From Okeania sp. SIO2B3 (GTDB lineage Bacteria > Cyanobacteriota > Cyanobacteriia > Cyanobacteriales > Microcoleaceae), in contig NZ_JAAHGH010000002.1 in assembly GCF_010672525.1 (NCBI RefSeq), positions 500,754 through 564,753 of the forward strand: DNA of 64,000 nt, read 5' to 3'. A program made the translations under genes and the position numbers. Shown here piece after piece: positions 39,384-48,652 of this stretch; the stretch's first letter is position 1; every line of letters starts with the position of its first letter. The notes under the pieces were generated by a model, which searched no databases, was not told the DNA's origin, and was given only the letters and a program-made list of their open reading frames with translations.

Positions 39384-39836
39384 TTAGAAATTTCGGTGGG
39401 TAAACCAGTCTAGTAGTTGGGAGTGATCGCTTTTAACTAGGGCTTGCTGATTAAATCTCAAAGCATTGACAGATATTGGTTTTAGCGTTTTAGAGTTCAA
39501 AAAAGTACCAGCTTTTCGGTGGCAATAGCTGCATAAAGCTAGTATTTTGGGACGATTATGGCAGAAAAATTGAGGGACAAAACGCCCGCTCCTACCTCCT
39601 CTACATTCCCATTTCTCCCCTCCCCTCCTGGGAGGGGTTAGGGGTAGGTTGGGAGGGGGAGGGGCGAGGGGTGGGTTGTCTCCTGTCTCCTGTCTCCTAC
39701 AAAGAGGAAAAAAACTTTCCATACGCAAACCCTAACTAGGAGTTACGCAAATTATGAAATAATACCCTATCTATAGAGGGCAAATGCCATTTGCCCCTAC
39801 ATTATAACCAAAACCTTGTAGGGACGTTCCATAAAC
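39384..39836. repeat. Repeat gap with AGGGCTTGCTGATTAAAT end and gene-free DNA
   Basis: AGGGCTTGCTGATTAAATCTC near 39440 resembles the block before yidD (12744-12765), and CGCAAACCCTAA near 39725 is a partial inverse, so this may be a ~295-bp element. CCCCTCCTGGGAGGGG and CTGTCTC repeats lie inside. A GGGCAAATGCCATTTGCCC palindrome follows near 39777. A 114-codon minus-strand frame across this stretch is repeat-derived and is not called. Confidence 0.55.
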
Positions 39837-39866
39837 AAGGAGTATAATTTTCCACAGGTAAGAGAA

Positions 39867-41708
39867 TTATTGTATTCCTTCCAAAGCATCTATCTTAGCT
39901 TTGATGTCTTCATCTTGGAGATTATTGTAGTGTCTCTTAAGTAAGGCAATATCTTCTGGTTGCCAATTCACCTTTTTCAGCACTTTATTAATCTGTGCTT
40001 TCAATTCAGAACGCAAGTACCTTACTTGTTCTAATTCTATTGATTCGCTTTCTTCCCAAGCATCAGCAAAAATCTCTAAAACTTTTTTGCCCTCTTCCCT
40101 ACTAATAGATCGTTCCTCGTCAAAATTATCTATTTGATCGGGATATCGCTTTGGTGAACCCAACCATTGAATTAAGATAACCGTATCAGATTCTCCTCCA
40201 CTGGTAAAGTAAGCGAGAAAACGAATTCCTGCTTTTTGATCTCTATTTCTATGAGTTGCATTCAAAATTTGTAAAATCTGCTGAGTATTAAATCTGCCCA
40301 TCTGACCTAGTGCTATTGCTGTTGCTTCACGAACCTCCGAATCTTCATCCCTCAACAAATCCAACAATTGGGGAATCAATTGTTTAGCCTCCGACCCCAA
40401 ATTACCCACTGCTGTTGCTGCTGCTCTACGGACATCCGAATCTTCATCCCTCAACAAATCCAACAATTGGGGAATCAATTGTTTAGCCTCCGACTCCAGA
40501 TTACCCACTGCTGTTGCTGCTGCTCTACGGACATCCGAATCTTCATCCCTCAACAACTGCTGAAACTGAGGAATCAATTGTTTAGCCTCCCATCCCAGAT
40601 TACCCACTGCTCTTGCTGTGGCAGCACGGACACGCCCATTTTTATCTTTGAACAACTGCTGCAATTGGGGAATAAACTCTTTAGCAGTCTCGGACTCCAT
40701 CTCACCCACTGCCCATGCTGCTGCTCTACGGAAATCGGAATCTTCATCGCTGAACAACTGCTCCAACTGAGGAATCAATTCTTGGGCCTCCCATCCCATC
40801 TCACTCACAACTCTTACTGCAGCAGCACGGACACGCCAATTTTTATCCCTCAACAACTGTTGCAACTGGGGAATAAATTCTGTGGCCTCCCATCCCATCT
40901 CACCCACTGCTGTTACTGCTGCGTAACGGATATTCGAATTTTTATCCCTCAATAACTGTTGCAACTGGGGAATAAATTCTGTGGCCTCCCATCCCATCTC
41001 ACCTACTGCTGTTACTGCTGCGTAACGGATATTCGAATTTTCATCGCTCAACAACTGCTGCAACTGGGGAATCAATTGTTTAGCCTCTGACCCCATCTCA
41101 CCCACTGCTATTGCTGCTGCACGACGGACCTCCGAATTTTCATCGCTCAACAACTGCTGCAACTGGGGAATCAATTGTTTAGCCTCTGATCCCATCTCAC
41201 CGACTGCTCTTACTGCAGCAGCACGGACACGCCAATATTTATTCGTCAACAACTGCTGCAACTGGGGAATCAATTCTTGAGCTTCCGACTCCAGATTACC
41301 CACTGCTCTTGCTGCTGCGATAACGACACGCCAATTTTCATCCCTGAACAACTGTAGCAACTGGGGTATAAATTGTTTAGCCTCCGACCCCAGATTACCC
41401 ACTGCCCATGCTGCTGCACTACGGACCTCAGAATCTTCATTCCTTAACAATTTTCCAATTTGTTCTACCCGCTCTGAGGGTATCTCAACAGGAGACTTAA
41501 GGTCATACTCAGAAATTTTCTTCATGGCCTCACCCCAAACATCAGGGTCAGAATCATCCAACGATGCCAAGGTTCCCTGGAGTTGCCAGTCTTCGGGTGG
41601 TGACTTCTCAAAAGCTTGAACATGACCCAAATTTACTGCCAATAACGCCACCAATAACAGCAGCAAAAAACGCAATTTACGAAGAAAGGAGTTGGAGAGT
41701 TTCATCAT
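39867..41708 (-). CDS. Secreted HEAT-repeat protein
   Basis: A product of 613 residues with an N-terminal signal peptide (FLLLLLVALLAVNLGHVQA). About eleven tandem HEAT repeats follow at residues ~90-460. Each is 33 residues and built as AVGEMGSEAKQLIPQLQQLL plus DEN-x-VRRAA, close to the phycobilisome-lyase-like HEAT type. Neighbouring units are almost identical at the DNA level, notably the two reading AVGEMGWEATEFIPQLQQLL, showing recent unit duplication. The last ~150 residues form a different helical domain ending KIDALEGIQ. HEAT solenoids bind proteins; the partner is unknown. The signal peptide implies a role outside the cytoplasm. Confidence 0.88.
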   Translation of the reverse strand: MMKLSNSFLRKLRFLLLLLVALLAVNLGHVQAFEKSPPEDWQLQGTLASLDDSDPDVWGEAMKKISEYDLKSPVEIPSERVEQIGKLLRNEDSEVRSAAAWAVGNLGSEAKQFIPQLLQLFRDENWRVVIAAARAVGNLESEAQELIPQLQQLLTNKYWRVRAAAVRAVGEMGSEAKQLIPQLQQLLSDENSEVRRAAAIAVGEMGSEAKQLIPQLQQLLSDENSNIRYAAVTAVGEMGWEATEFIPQLQQLLRDKNSNIRYAAVTAVGEMGWEATEFIPQLQQLLRDKNWRVRAAAVRVVSEMGWEAQELIPQLEQLFSDEDSDFRRAAAWAVGEMESETAKEFIPQLQQLFKDKNGRVRAATARAVGNLGWEAKQLIPQFQQLLRDEDSDVRRAAATAVGNLESEAKQLIPQLLDLLRDEDSDVRRAAATAVGNLGSEAKQLIPQLLDLLRDEDSEVREATAIALGQMGRFNTQQILQILNATHRNRDQKAGIRFLAYFTSGGESDTVILIQWLGSPKRYPDQIDNFDEERSISREEGKKVLEIFADAWEESESIELEQVRYLRSELKAQINKVLKKVNWQPEDIALLKRHYNNLQDEDIKAKIDALEGIQ

Positions 41709-41756
41709 CTTAAGATTGAGATATATTCATTAATTGATAATTGATAATGGATAATT

Positions 41757-41945
41757 AATAATTACCTCGGGTTTTAACCGCTACGGAATTGAATATCAGG
41801 AAATATTATTTCTTCTCTTGGTCTCATGGATATGGTTAGGAAACCTATCCATCCCATCCTACGGAATGCTCCGCAAACGACTGCTTTTTTCCCCTTAAAA
41901 GGGTCGGCTTTAAACCAGAATTATTTGATTATAAATTATTCGGTA
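41757..41945. repeat. Inverted copy of the CCGAATAATT composite repeat
   Basis: Contains GGTTTTAACCG, GGTTAGGAAACCTATCC, GGAATGCTCCGCAAACGACT and ends ATTATTCGGTAAA. It is the reverse of the composite at 27070-27395 with some internal loss. It follows the start of the HEAT gene. Confidence 0.7.
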
Positions 41946-42614
41946 AAGCAGCAAATTACTCAATTAAGTTTACATAATTAAGTTGAGCCGGAACAGAAAA
42001 TTAAGAAAGAATTTAGGCGTTGGTAATTAGATGGGGAGTAGAGGAGTAGGGGAGTAGGGGAGTAGGGGAGATGGAGAGCTTGAGAAATATTTGGTAATGG
42101 TTGAAGATGGAACATTTTTTTATACCGAATTAAACGGATTTGATATTATTTAGGTAATTTCAAAGATGAATCAAGCAGGAAGTACACAAGTAAATCGACT
42201 AATCTGGAAACCCATACCATTGACGTACATTTTTAGAGATAGAGTTTCGACTTAGTTAACAATTTGCGCAATTTAGCGATATAATATGCTAGTTCTCACA
42301 CGCAAGTAGTAACGATGGTGAAATTTGTATCTTCTGCACTAATCGCGACTTAAACATTTCTGGCAGTCTATCTATATAGATATAGACCTCAGAAGAAATC
42401 CCGCTCCCCACTAGGAACGGCGCAGTAAGGGTTTGAGGATTTTTTCTGATGTTGATTGACAAAGACTTAAATGTAGGTATAGGCTGTAGAGATGCGGTTG
42501 GCTTGACCGTCAATGCCTGTGGATGAGTAACCGCCGACGGCCTCACAAGAAGCAGGAAGTAAACATCAATTTGTCACGTTATGTGACGCTTTGTGTCAGT
42601 TTTATAGAGCAGCT
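41946..42614. other. Gene-poor DNA before the transposase relic
   Basis: AT-rich with (GGGGAGTA)n near 42030-42070 and one end of an ATATCAAATCCG element near 42130-42147. At 42289-42546 the minus strand has an 85-codon open frame in somewhat GC-richer DNA (starting MRPSAVTHPQALTVKPT) with no family features. It may be part of a decayed mobile element rather than a gene. Confidence 0.35.
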
Positions 42615-42753
42615 TTAACCCATTCGACTATGTCCAGGTAAATCATAAAAATCAACTTGCCAGGCGACCACATTGGACACAAATGTAGTTTTGGTTATGC
42701 TTTCGATGGCCATTTTTGCGGATCTGTTTGCTAATACACTCACCGACATTGCT
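42615..42753 (-). pseudogene. Relic of an IS1-like transposase zinc-finger region
   Basis: Minus-strand translation gives SKQIRKNGHRKHNQNYICVQ then CGR before running off frame to a TGA at 42654-42652. In the next frame the text continues QVDFYDLPGHSRMG to a TAA (42617-42615). IRKNGxxxxxxQNYxCxxCxRQ is the hallmark of the InsA-type N-terminal zinc finger of IS1-family transposases. The first Cys pair and the catalytic part are gone, and a frameshift splits the rest, so it is non-functional. Confidence 0.6.
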
Positions 42754-42826
42754 GCGAATTTAACTTATGGCTTCTGACTTCAGCTATACTACTGCTCAAC
42801 CCAACCTAAATTTTTAGGCTGACAAC

Positions 42827-43650
42827 AGCTTTGTTGCACAAAAGACGATCTGGTAAGCTATTTTTTTGCTAGTCCCTTACTCAAGCGTTGGCGGAGCCTA
42901 GCGGTAGCTATATCGCTGAGTTTTGCGGATATATTTGATTTAACTATTGTCCAATAGTTATTTGATTTATATACAGTTAGAGGAAGCGATCGCTGAGTTT
43001 TGCGGATATATTTGATTTAACTATTGTCCAATAGTTATTTGATTTATATACAGTTAGAGGAAGCGATCGCTAAGTTTTGCGGATATATTTTATTTAACTA
43101 TTGTCCAATAGTTATTTTGATTTATATACAGTTAGAGGAAGCGATCGCTAAGTTTTGCGGATATATTTGATTTAACTATTGTCCAATAGTTATTTTGATT
43201 TATATACAGTTAGAGGAAGCGATCGCTAAGTTTTGCGGATATATTTGATTTAACTATTGTCCAATAGTTATTTTGATTTATATACAGTTAGAGGAAGCGA
43301 TCGCTGAGTTTTGCGGATATATTTGATTTAACTATTGTCCAATAGTTATTTTGATTTATATACAGTTAGAGGAAGCGATCGCTAAGTTTTGCGGATCTGT
43401 TTGATTTAACTATTGTCCAATAGTTATTTGATTTATATACAGTTAGAGGAAGCGATCGCTAAGTTTTGCGGATCTGTTTGATTTAACTATTGTCCAATAG
43501 TTATTTTGATTTATATACAGTTAGAGGAAGCGATCGCTAAGTTTTGCGGATATATTTGATTTAACTATTGTCCAATAGTTACAGCAGTTTCCGCATGAAG
43601 TACATCTCGGGAGTCTAGTCGCAGCTATATACTTTCATGCAACAAAGCCA
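42827..43650. mobile_element. Non-autonomous transposon-like element enclosing a tandem array
   Basis: GCTTTGTTGCA (42828-42838) is inverted as TGCAACAAAGC (43638-43648). Outside these stand identical octamers CTGACAAC at 42819-42826 and 43651-43658, one and two bases from the inverted ends. Termini of the form GG(C/T)-x-TGTTGCA with an 8-bp target duplication are features of IS6-family elements. The interior has no transposase gene, only the 77/78-bp array. A trans-acting transposase would be needed. Confidence 0.6.
42914..43580. repeat. Nine-unit 77/78-bp tandem array with palindrome and HIP1 octamer
   Basis: Units start at 42914, 42991, 43068, 43146, 43224, 43302, 43380, 43457 and 43535 (last one partial). 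Units differ by single bases and by one T (77 or 78 bp). Each carries the perfect palindrome AACTATTGTCCAATAGTT; successive units are joined by GCGATCGC. All frames contain stops, so the array is non-coding. A 17-bp segment TTTTGCGGATCTGTTTG of units 7 and 8 also occurs in the nearby IS1-like relic (42714-42730). Confidence 0.95.
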
Positions 43651-43862
43651 CTGACAACTATAGTCATTCTGAATAAGACTGAAACACTTTTTCGGCTGAA
43701 ACTCTTTCAAGGCAAGAAACCCTTATCTCAATCTTAACTAGAATGACTTTAACGAAGTCAGAAGTCAGAAGTCAGAAGTTATTTTTGTAACGGGGTGAGC
43801 AACTCTCCAAAAATATTGCGCCTTAAAAGGCGAGGTTTTATACCCATGTTATTTTGATAAAT

Positions 43863-46073
43863 TTAAGAGTTTAAAAAATCTAAATGATTGCCATGTTTTG
43901 CCCGTAGAGAAGCTACAGAACCTTGCAATTCTAACTTACCATTATCTAATAAAACAATCCATTCAGCCCGACTAATTACCCTTGGTCTATGACTAATAAA
44001 AATTGTTGTTTTACCACGACGATGCAACAATAAATTCTCCAAAACTTCGGCCTCACTCACAGGGTCTAAACCAGAAGTTGATTCATCTAAAATTAATACA
44101 GCAGGGTCATTAACCATAGCTCTTGCTATTGCCAGACGTTGCCTTTGTCCGCCAGAAATATTTGCTCCAAATTCTCCTAAAACTGTTTGATATTTATCAG
44201 GTAAACGACTAATAAATTCATCTGCTCCAGAAATTTGACAAGCTTTAACGATTTGTTCAAAAGTTACTCCAGGTACTGCTAATTGAAAATTTTCAATAAT
44301 CGAACGACTCCAAAAATGAGCATCTTGAGGAACTAATACTACCTGTTTTCTAAAAGAATCTATATCTAAATCTTGCAGATTATAAATCCCAATTTGAATA
44401 TTACCAGACTGCACGGGATACAAACCAGCAATTAATTTTGCCAAGGTACTTTTACCACAGCCAGATTCACCAATTAAAGCAATAGATTTACCACCAGGAA
44501 ATTTTACAGAAAAGTTTTCTAATAAATCAATTCTACCAGCATAGTGAAAACTAATATTAGAGCAAATAATATCGGCTTTAGGACTAATTTTTACATCGGG
44601 TTTTTGATGATTTTTATCTACTTCTGGTGGATAATCAATTACTTCAGAAAGTCGTTTAGTGGCAGTCTGAACTCTGGTCAATTCATCCATCAATCCTACC
44701 AAAGTAGTAACCAAAGTTGACACATATTGATTCATGGTAATAAAAGCCAATAATTGACCGATACTTAATTGTTCGGCGATGACTAAATTACTGCCAAACC
44801 ACAAGAGAAAAATATTAGCAATATTACTAACTAAACCCGAAAAAGTATCATTCACAATGCCAATCTGAGTGGTTCTAAAACTTAAGTTAGCCAACTTACC
44901 AAACCTGCCTTGAAATTCTTCCCAAAATTGAGGAGAGCTAGAGGTAGTTTTCAGAGTCATTGCTCCTTTAAAAGTCTCTACTAAAACACCCTGATTTTCT
45001 GCCTCCAAAGCAAATAAACTTCTAGTTTTTTGCTGCAATATCGGCAATAAAGCAATAGTGGATAAAGTCATAATTACCGCCATAAAAACAGCAACTATAC
45101 TCAGGGAAAAACTGTAAATACACATTACAGTCAAAGAAACCAAAGCAATAAAAAATTGACTAGGCAAACTGACAATCACTTGAGAAACCAACTGATTAAT
45201 TTCTTTAATATCTGTCAACCTACTAACAATTTCACCGCTGCGTCGTGTCTCATAATACTTCAATGGTAAACTCAAAATTTTTCGCCCAAATTCCATCACC
45301 AACCCTAATTCCAAACGTTGGGCAAAATGAGCAATCATATTAGATTGAACTAATTCCAAACAACTGCTAAAAACATTCATCACAATCACAGCAATTACCA
45401 CACTGGTAAGTAACTGAAAATCACCCCGAACTAGCACATCATCAGTCAGAATTTGTACCAAAAAAGGAGAAGCAATAGAAAGTAAACCCAAGACAATATT
45501 CAGCAGAAAAACTTGAAGAATAATTTGCCGATAATACCAAACTCGTCTGAGCCATCTGCTAATATTACTGACTTTTTCATCAGCCTCAGAAAAAAAGCGT
45601 TTTGGGTCAGGTTCTACTAATAAACAAACCCAATCTCCCCAGGCTTCAGCTAATTCTTTTTTTGATAAAAAACGAACTCCAAGAGCAGGATCAGCAATTA
45701 TATATTTATCTCCTTGTTTGCCATACAAAACCACCCAATGATAGCCTTGCCAATGGATAATTGCTGGCAAAGGGGCACTTTCAATTTGGTCTAAAATTCC
45801 TGGATTTGCTTTGACAGACCTAGCATTAAAACCAATAGTATCTGCACCTTGTTTTAAACCTAATAATGTAGTTCCTTGTTGATTAGTACCAATAGTTTCT
45901 CTAATACGATTTATTGTTAAATTACGACCATGATATTTAGCAATAGAAGCCAAACAAGCAGCCCCACAATCTTCTTCACTTTGCTGGAGAATTAATGGAT
46001 ATTTATTAACATTATTTATTTCGCGATCGCTAGATGCTTTTGGTAATATTGGTACTGGTACTATATCTAACAT
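43863..46073 (-). CDS. C39 peptidase-containing ABC exporter (bacteriocin/GG-leader type)
   Basis: A product of 736 residues that combines processing and export of double-glycine leader peptides. N-terminal C39 peptidase: catalytic Cys36 in QQSEEDCGAACLASIAKYHG, His in GYHWVVLY and Asp in IIADPALG. A six-helix transmembrane domain spans about 180-460. The nucleotide-binding domain has Walker A GESGCGKST near 534, signature ISGGQRQRLAIARA near 638 and Walker B VLILDES. All key residues are present. It cleaves after Gly-Gly and pumps the core peptide across the inner membrane. A GG-leader peptide gene lies 315 bp upstream on the same strand and is the obvious candidate substrate. No HlyD-type adaptor is seen nearby. 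Confidence 0.95.
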   Translation of the reverse strand: MLDIVPVPILPKASSDREINNVNKYPLILQQSEEDCGAACLASIAKYHGRNLTINRIRETIGTNQQGTTLLGLKQGADTIGFNARSVKANPGILDQIESAPLPAIIHWQGYHWVVLYGKQGDKYIIADPALGVRFLSKKELAEAWGDWVCLLVEPDPKRFFSEADEKVSNISRWLRRVWYYRQIILQVFLLNIVLGLLSIASPFLVQILTDDVLVRGDFQLLTSVVIAVIVMNVFSSCLELVQSNMIAHFAQRLELGLVMEFGRKILSLPLKYYETRRSGEIVSRLTDIKEINQLVSQVIVSLPSQFFIALVSLTVMCIYSFSLSIVAVFMAVIMTLSTIALLPILQQKTRSLFALEAENQGVLVETFKGAMTLKTTSSSPQFWEEFQGRFGKLANLSFRTTQIGIVNDTFSGLVSNIANIFLLWFGSNLVIAEQLSIGQLLAFITMNQYVSTLVTTLVGLMDELTRVQTATKRLSEVIDYPPEVDKNHQKPDVKISPKADIICSNISFHYAGRIDLLENFSVKFPGGKSIALIGESGCGKSTLAKLIAGLYPVQSGNIQIGIYNLQDLDIDSFRKQVVLVPQDAHFWSRSIIENFQLAVPGVTFEQIVKACQISGADEFISRLPDKYQTVLGEFGANISGGQRQRLAIARAMVNDPAVLILDESTSGLDPVSEAEVLENLLLHRRGKTTIFISHRPRVISRAEWIVLLDNGKLELQGSVASLRAKHGNHLDFLNS

Positions 46074-46388
46074 AATGATTTAAATTAAAAATTAAAAATA
46101 ACTATACTGACGATTTATTTCATCCCAAATAACTACTTCTGTTGACTAGGGAGCAAATCAGAAAAAGCACCCATAAAACTATGGATGCCTCATTTGATTA
46201 AATATTAATCAAAGTTATAATTCCACCATTACCGAATAATTAATAATTAATAATTAAATAATTCTGGTTTAAAGCCGACCCTTTTAAGGGGAAAAAAAGT
46301 GCTAGGATATTTCCTTATATTCAATACGGTTTTAACCAGAGGTGATTATCAATTATCCATTATCAATTATCCATTAATGAAATAGCTT
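46074..46388. repeat. Repeat insertion between peptide gene and exporter
   Basis: ACCGAATAATTAATAATTAA near 46230 to CGGTTTTAACCAGAGG near 46335 is a shortened copy of the composite at 27070-27395. It separates the GG-leader peptide gene from the exporter gene and may contain or disrupt their shared transcription. No other feature was seen in the gap. Confidence 0.7.
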
Positions 46389-46622
46389 TTAGTAGCAACC
46401 ACGACCACGATATCCACCATAACCATAGCGACTACGACGGTAACCATAGCTTACAGAGCGACCGTATCCATATCCATCATGGTAGTAGCGAGAGCGATCG
46501 TAGCCATAATAACTTACACGGCGACCGCGACCGTAACCATCACAACCACAACCACCATTAATAGTAGCAGATTCTTCAGTGGAAATATCGGAGAATAGTT
46601 CGTTGTTTTGAGTGTCTTGCAT
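46389..46622 (-). CDS. GG-leader peptide precursor with Tyr/Gly/Arg-rich core
   Basis: A 77-residue precursor. Residues 1-24 form a leader ending ELFSDISTEESATINGG, the double-glycine type cleaved by C39 peptidases. The core (25-77) starts CGC and ends GCY (Cys25, Cys27, Cys76) and has 14 Tyr, 14 Gly and 11 Arg among 53 residues, with no Lys. It is an approximate internal duplication: RRVSYYGYDRSRYYHDGYGY, then RSVSYGYRRSRYGYGGYRGR. The C39 exporter follows on the same strand. No modification enzyme is adjacent, so it may be an unmodified secreted peptide, or tailored by enzymes elsewhere. The activity is unknown. Confidence 0.75.
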   Translation of the reverse strand: MQDTQNNELFSDISTEESATINGGCGCDGYGRGRRVSYYGYDRSRYYHDGYGYGRSVSYGYRRSRYGYGGYRGRGCY

Positions 46623-46826
46623 GATTTTTTTCTCAGAGTTAATTAGATCGACAAGCTAGTATAAATTTATGTTCATTTATTTAACTATCTTGTGATGTAT
46701 AGTCTATTCTTCTTGAAGTGAAGTGCAGCTTCAGGATATTTTTTTGAATTTCTATATGTCAGTTTTTGGGTAGTGGTGTACAAGTAGTGATTTTTGTAGT
46801 TTTGTTTCTGAAGGTGAAAGGGATTT

Positions 46827-46974
46827 ATATCATGTCCGGTTGAATAGTTATAAATAAACGATGGAGTGCTCAGAAGTCAGGAGGGAAGAAAGAAGGAACA
46901 AAGAAGGAAGAAGCAAGAAAAAAGAGGAAGAAAAGGAGAAAGTTTTTTGATCACTAATTATCTGGACATAATAT
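46827..46974. mobile_element. Miniature element, ATATCATGTCCGG family (copy 4)
   Basis: Left end ATATCATGTCCGGT (46827-46840), then TGAATAGTTATAAATAAACG; right end CTGGACATAATAT (46962-46974) after TTTTTTGATCACTAATTA. It is nearly the same as the copy at 49997-50119 at both ends, while the purine-rich middle differs. It lies in the promoter-side gap of the GG-leader gene. Confidence 0.8.
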
Positions 46975-46975
46975 T

Positions 46976-47133
46976 ATATCATGTCCGTTGGTATCGGAGC
47001 GTGTATAAAGTTGGGGAAATATCTAGCGCCATTAATGGTTTTTCCTTCTCTTAAAGCTTCTTCCAACTTCGGTCTTCCAACTTCGGTCTTCCTTACCTTC
47101 TCTATACAATACCGATTCTACTGGACATGATAT
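46976..47133. mobile_element. Miniature element, ATATCATGTCCGG family (copy 5)
   Basis: Starts ATATCATGTCCG at 46976, one base after copy 4, and ends CTGGACATGATAT at 47121-47133. The two elements are side by side. The rest of the gap to 47476 holds CCCCTCCTGGGAGGGG and CTGTCTC repeats and no gene. Confidence 0.7.
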
Positions 47134-47476
47134 TACTTATAGAACTCATTTGAGATCTATATAATTATGGTAGTCAAGTCTTTTCGCGCATCAATTTTGA
47201 CCGAAAATCATCTGAAGGAGTGTTTTTTGTATTATTTCTCCCCACATCTTCCCTCTTACCTTCCCCTCCTGGGAGGGGGAGGGGCGAGGGGTGGGTTCCC
47301 TCCTGTCTCCTGTCTCTTGTCTCCTGTCTCATCGCTAAAAAAATGGGTTCTATAAATATCACTACATCTATAGGACTACCGATTTTTGTAACTGTGATTT
47401 TTTGGTAATGTTTTTTGGGTAATGTTACCCATCAATTCAAACTTGACAGACCACTAGACTAGCAGCGCATTATTTT

Positions 47477-48652
47477 CTAACAAAGGTATTCTCTCAAAAT
47501 ACGATTACGTTTTGGGTCTTCCAACTTTTTCAACGCCTTAGCTTCTATTTGTCTAATTCTTTCTCTGGTTAAATTAAAAGCATCACCGATTTCTTTCAGG
47601 GTTTTTTCTTGACCATCATCCAAACCAAATCGCATTCGTAACACATTTCTTTCTCGTTCAGTTAAAGTGTTGAGAACAGTTTCTACGTCTTCTTGTAGGC
47701 AATTTTCAAAGACATATTTTGCTGGTGTTTCTCCATCAAATTCGATCGCTTCCTTATAGATGTTATTTTCTCCTTTGCCTATAGGAATTTCTAAAGATAA
47801 CATTTCTTGAGCGCATTCTACAATAAATCGTAATTTCTCTGTGGTCATTTCCATACGTGTAGCGACTTCTTCCGCAGTTAAGAGACAACGTTCCATTGAC
47901 ATCTGTTTAACTGTTTTCTTAATTTGGGAAATGGTTTCATAGAGATAAACTGGTAAGCGAATGATGCGAGAATAGTCACAGATAGCTCTAGTAATAGCTT
48001 GTCTAATCCACCAAATACCATAAGTAGAAAATTTATAGCCTTTTGTATGGTCAAATTTTTCTGTGGCACGAATTAATCCTAAACTACCTTCTTGGATTAA
48101 ATCTTGGAAGTCTAATCCACGGTTTTGATATCGCTTGGCAATTGATGTCACCAGTCGCAGGTTAGCTGTCACCATTTTATTTTTTGCCTGTCTACCTTGC
48201 TGGAGGCGATCGCGCAATTCTGGTATACTCATTTTTACAGCTGTTGCCCATTCTGTTTCATTAGGCGATCGCTTGAGTTTTTTCTCTAAATTTTCACGAA
48301 TTTGTTCTAAAGCTAATAATTCATCAATTTGATGAGCTAAATTGATTTCTTCCTCAGGACGCAAGCGAGGTATTTTATTAATTTCTTTGTAATAAAGTTG
48401 AATGGAATCTTCTGAAAATGTTGCGGTTGGCGGTTCTATATCTTGGTCGTAGCTACGTTCAGCAGGCTTTTTATTTGTAAATTCTTCTGTAGATTCCCAA
48501 TCATTTCTGGTTATATTTTCTAGCCAGTAAGTATCATAATAAGTAGGATTTTTACAGTCAATTAACCACCATTTAATTTTGATATTTATATTTTTTATTG
48601 TCTGAAGAGCAACTATTACTAACTGATGATAGTTTTTTGTACAAATAAGTAA
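47477..48652 (-). CDS. Sigma-70 family RNA polymerase sigma factor (3' frame of a split gene)
   Basis: Group-2-like sigma factor. Regions visible: 1.2 SIQLYYKEINKIPRLRPEEE; 2 LRLVTSIAKRYQNRGLDFQ, then DLIQEGSLGLIRATEKFD and KFSTYGIWWIRQAI (core binding and -10 recognition); 3 ISQIKKTVKQM; 4 LTERERNVLRMRFGL and TRERIRQIEAKALKKL (-35 recognition helix-turn-helix). The only nearby start codon, TTG at 48364, falls inside region 1.2 and would remove conserved residues. The same frame is open back through poly-A 48653-48663 with no start, reading KLLICTKNYHQLVIVALQT. It therefore probably continues the frame of 48619-48954. Confidence 0.85.
   Translation of the reverse strand, partial: LLICTKNYHQLVIVALQTIKNINIKIKWWLIDCKNPTYYDTYWLENITRNDWESTEEFTNKKPAERSYDQDIEPPTATFSEDSIQLYYKEINKIPRLRPEEEINLAHQIDELLALEQIRENLEKKLKRSPNETEWATAVKMSIPELRDRLQQGRQAKNKMVTANLRLVTSIAKRYQNRGLDFQDLIQEGSLGLIRATEKFDHTKGYKFSTYGIWWIRQAITRAICDYSRIIRLPVYLYETISQIKKTVKQMSMERCLLTAEEVATRMEMTTEKLRFIVECAQEMLSLEIPIGKGENNIYKEAIEFDGETPAKYVFENCLQEDVETVLNTLTERERNVLRMRFGLDDGQEKTLKEIGDAFNLTRERIRQIEAKALKKLEDPKRNRILREYLC

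Noticed and set aside
39384-39728. 114-codon minus-strand frame after the lipase gene.
   Set aside because: It is built from CCCCTCCTGGGAGGGG and AGGGCTTGCTGA repeats without a family match.
40368-40955. Plus-strand 195-codon Cys/His-rich frame.
   Set aside because: It is the antisense shadow of the tandem HEAT repeats.
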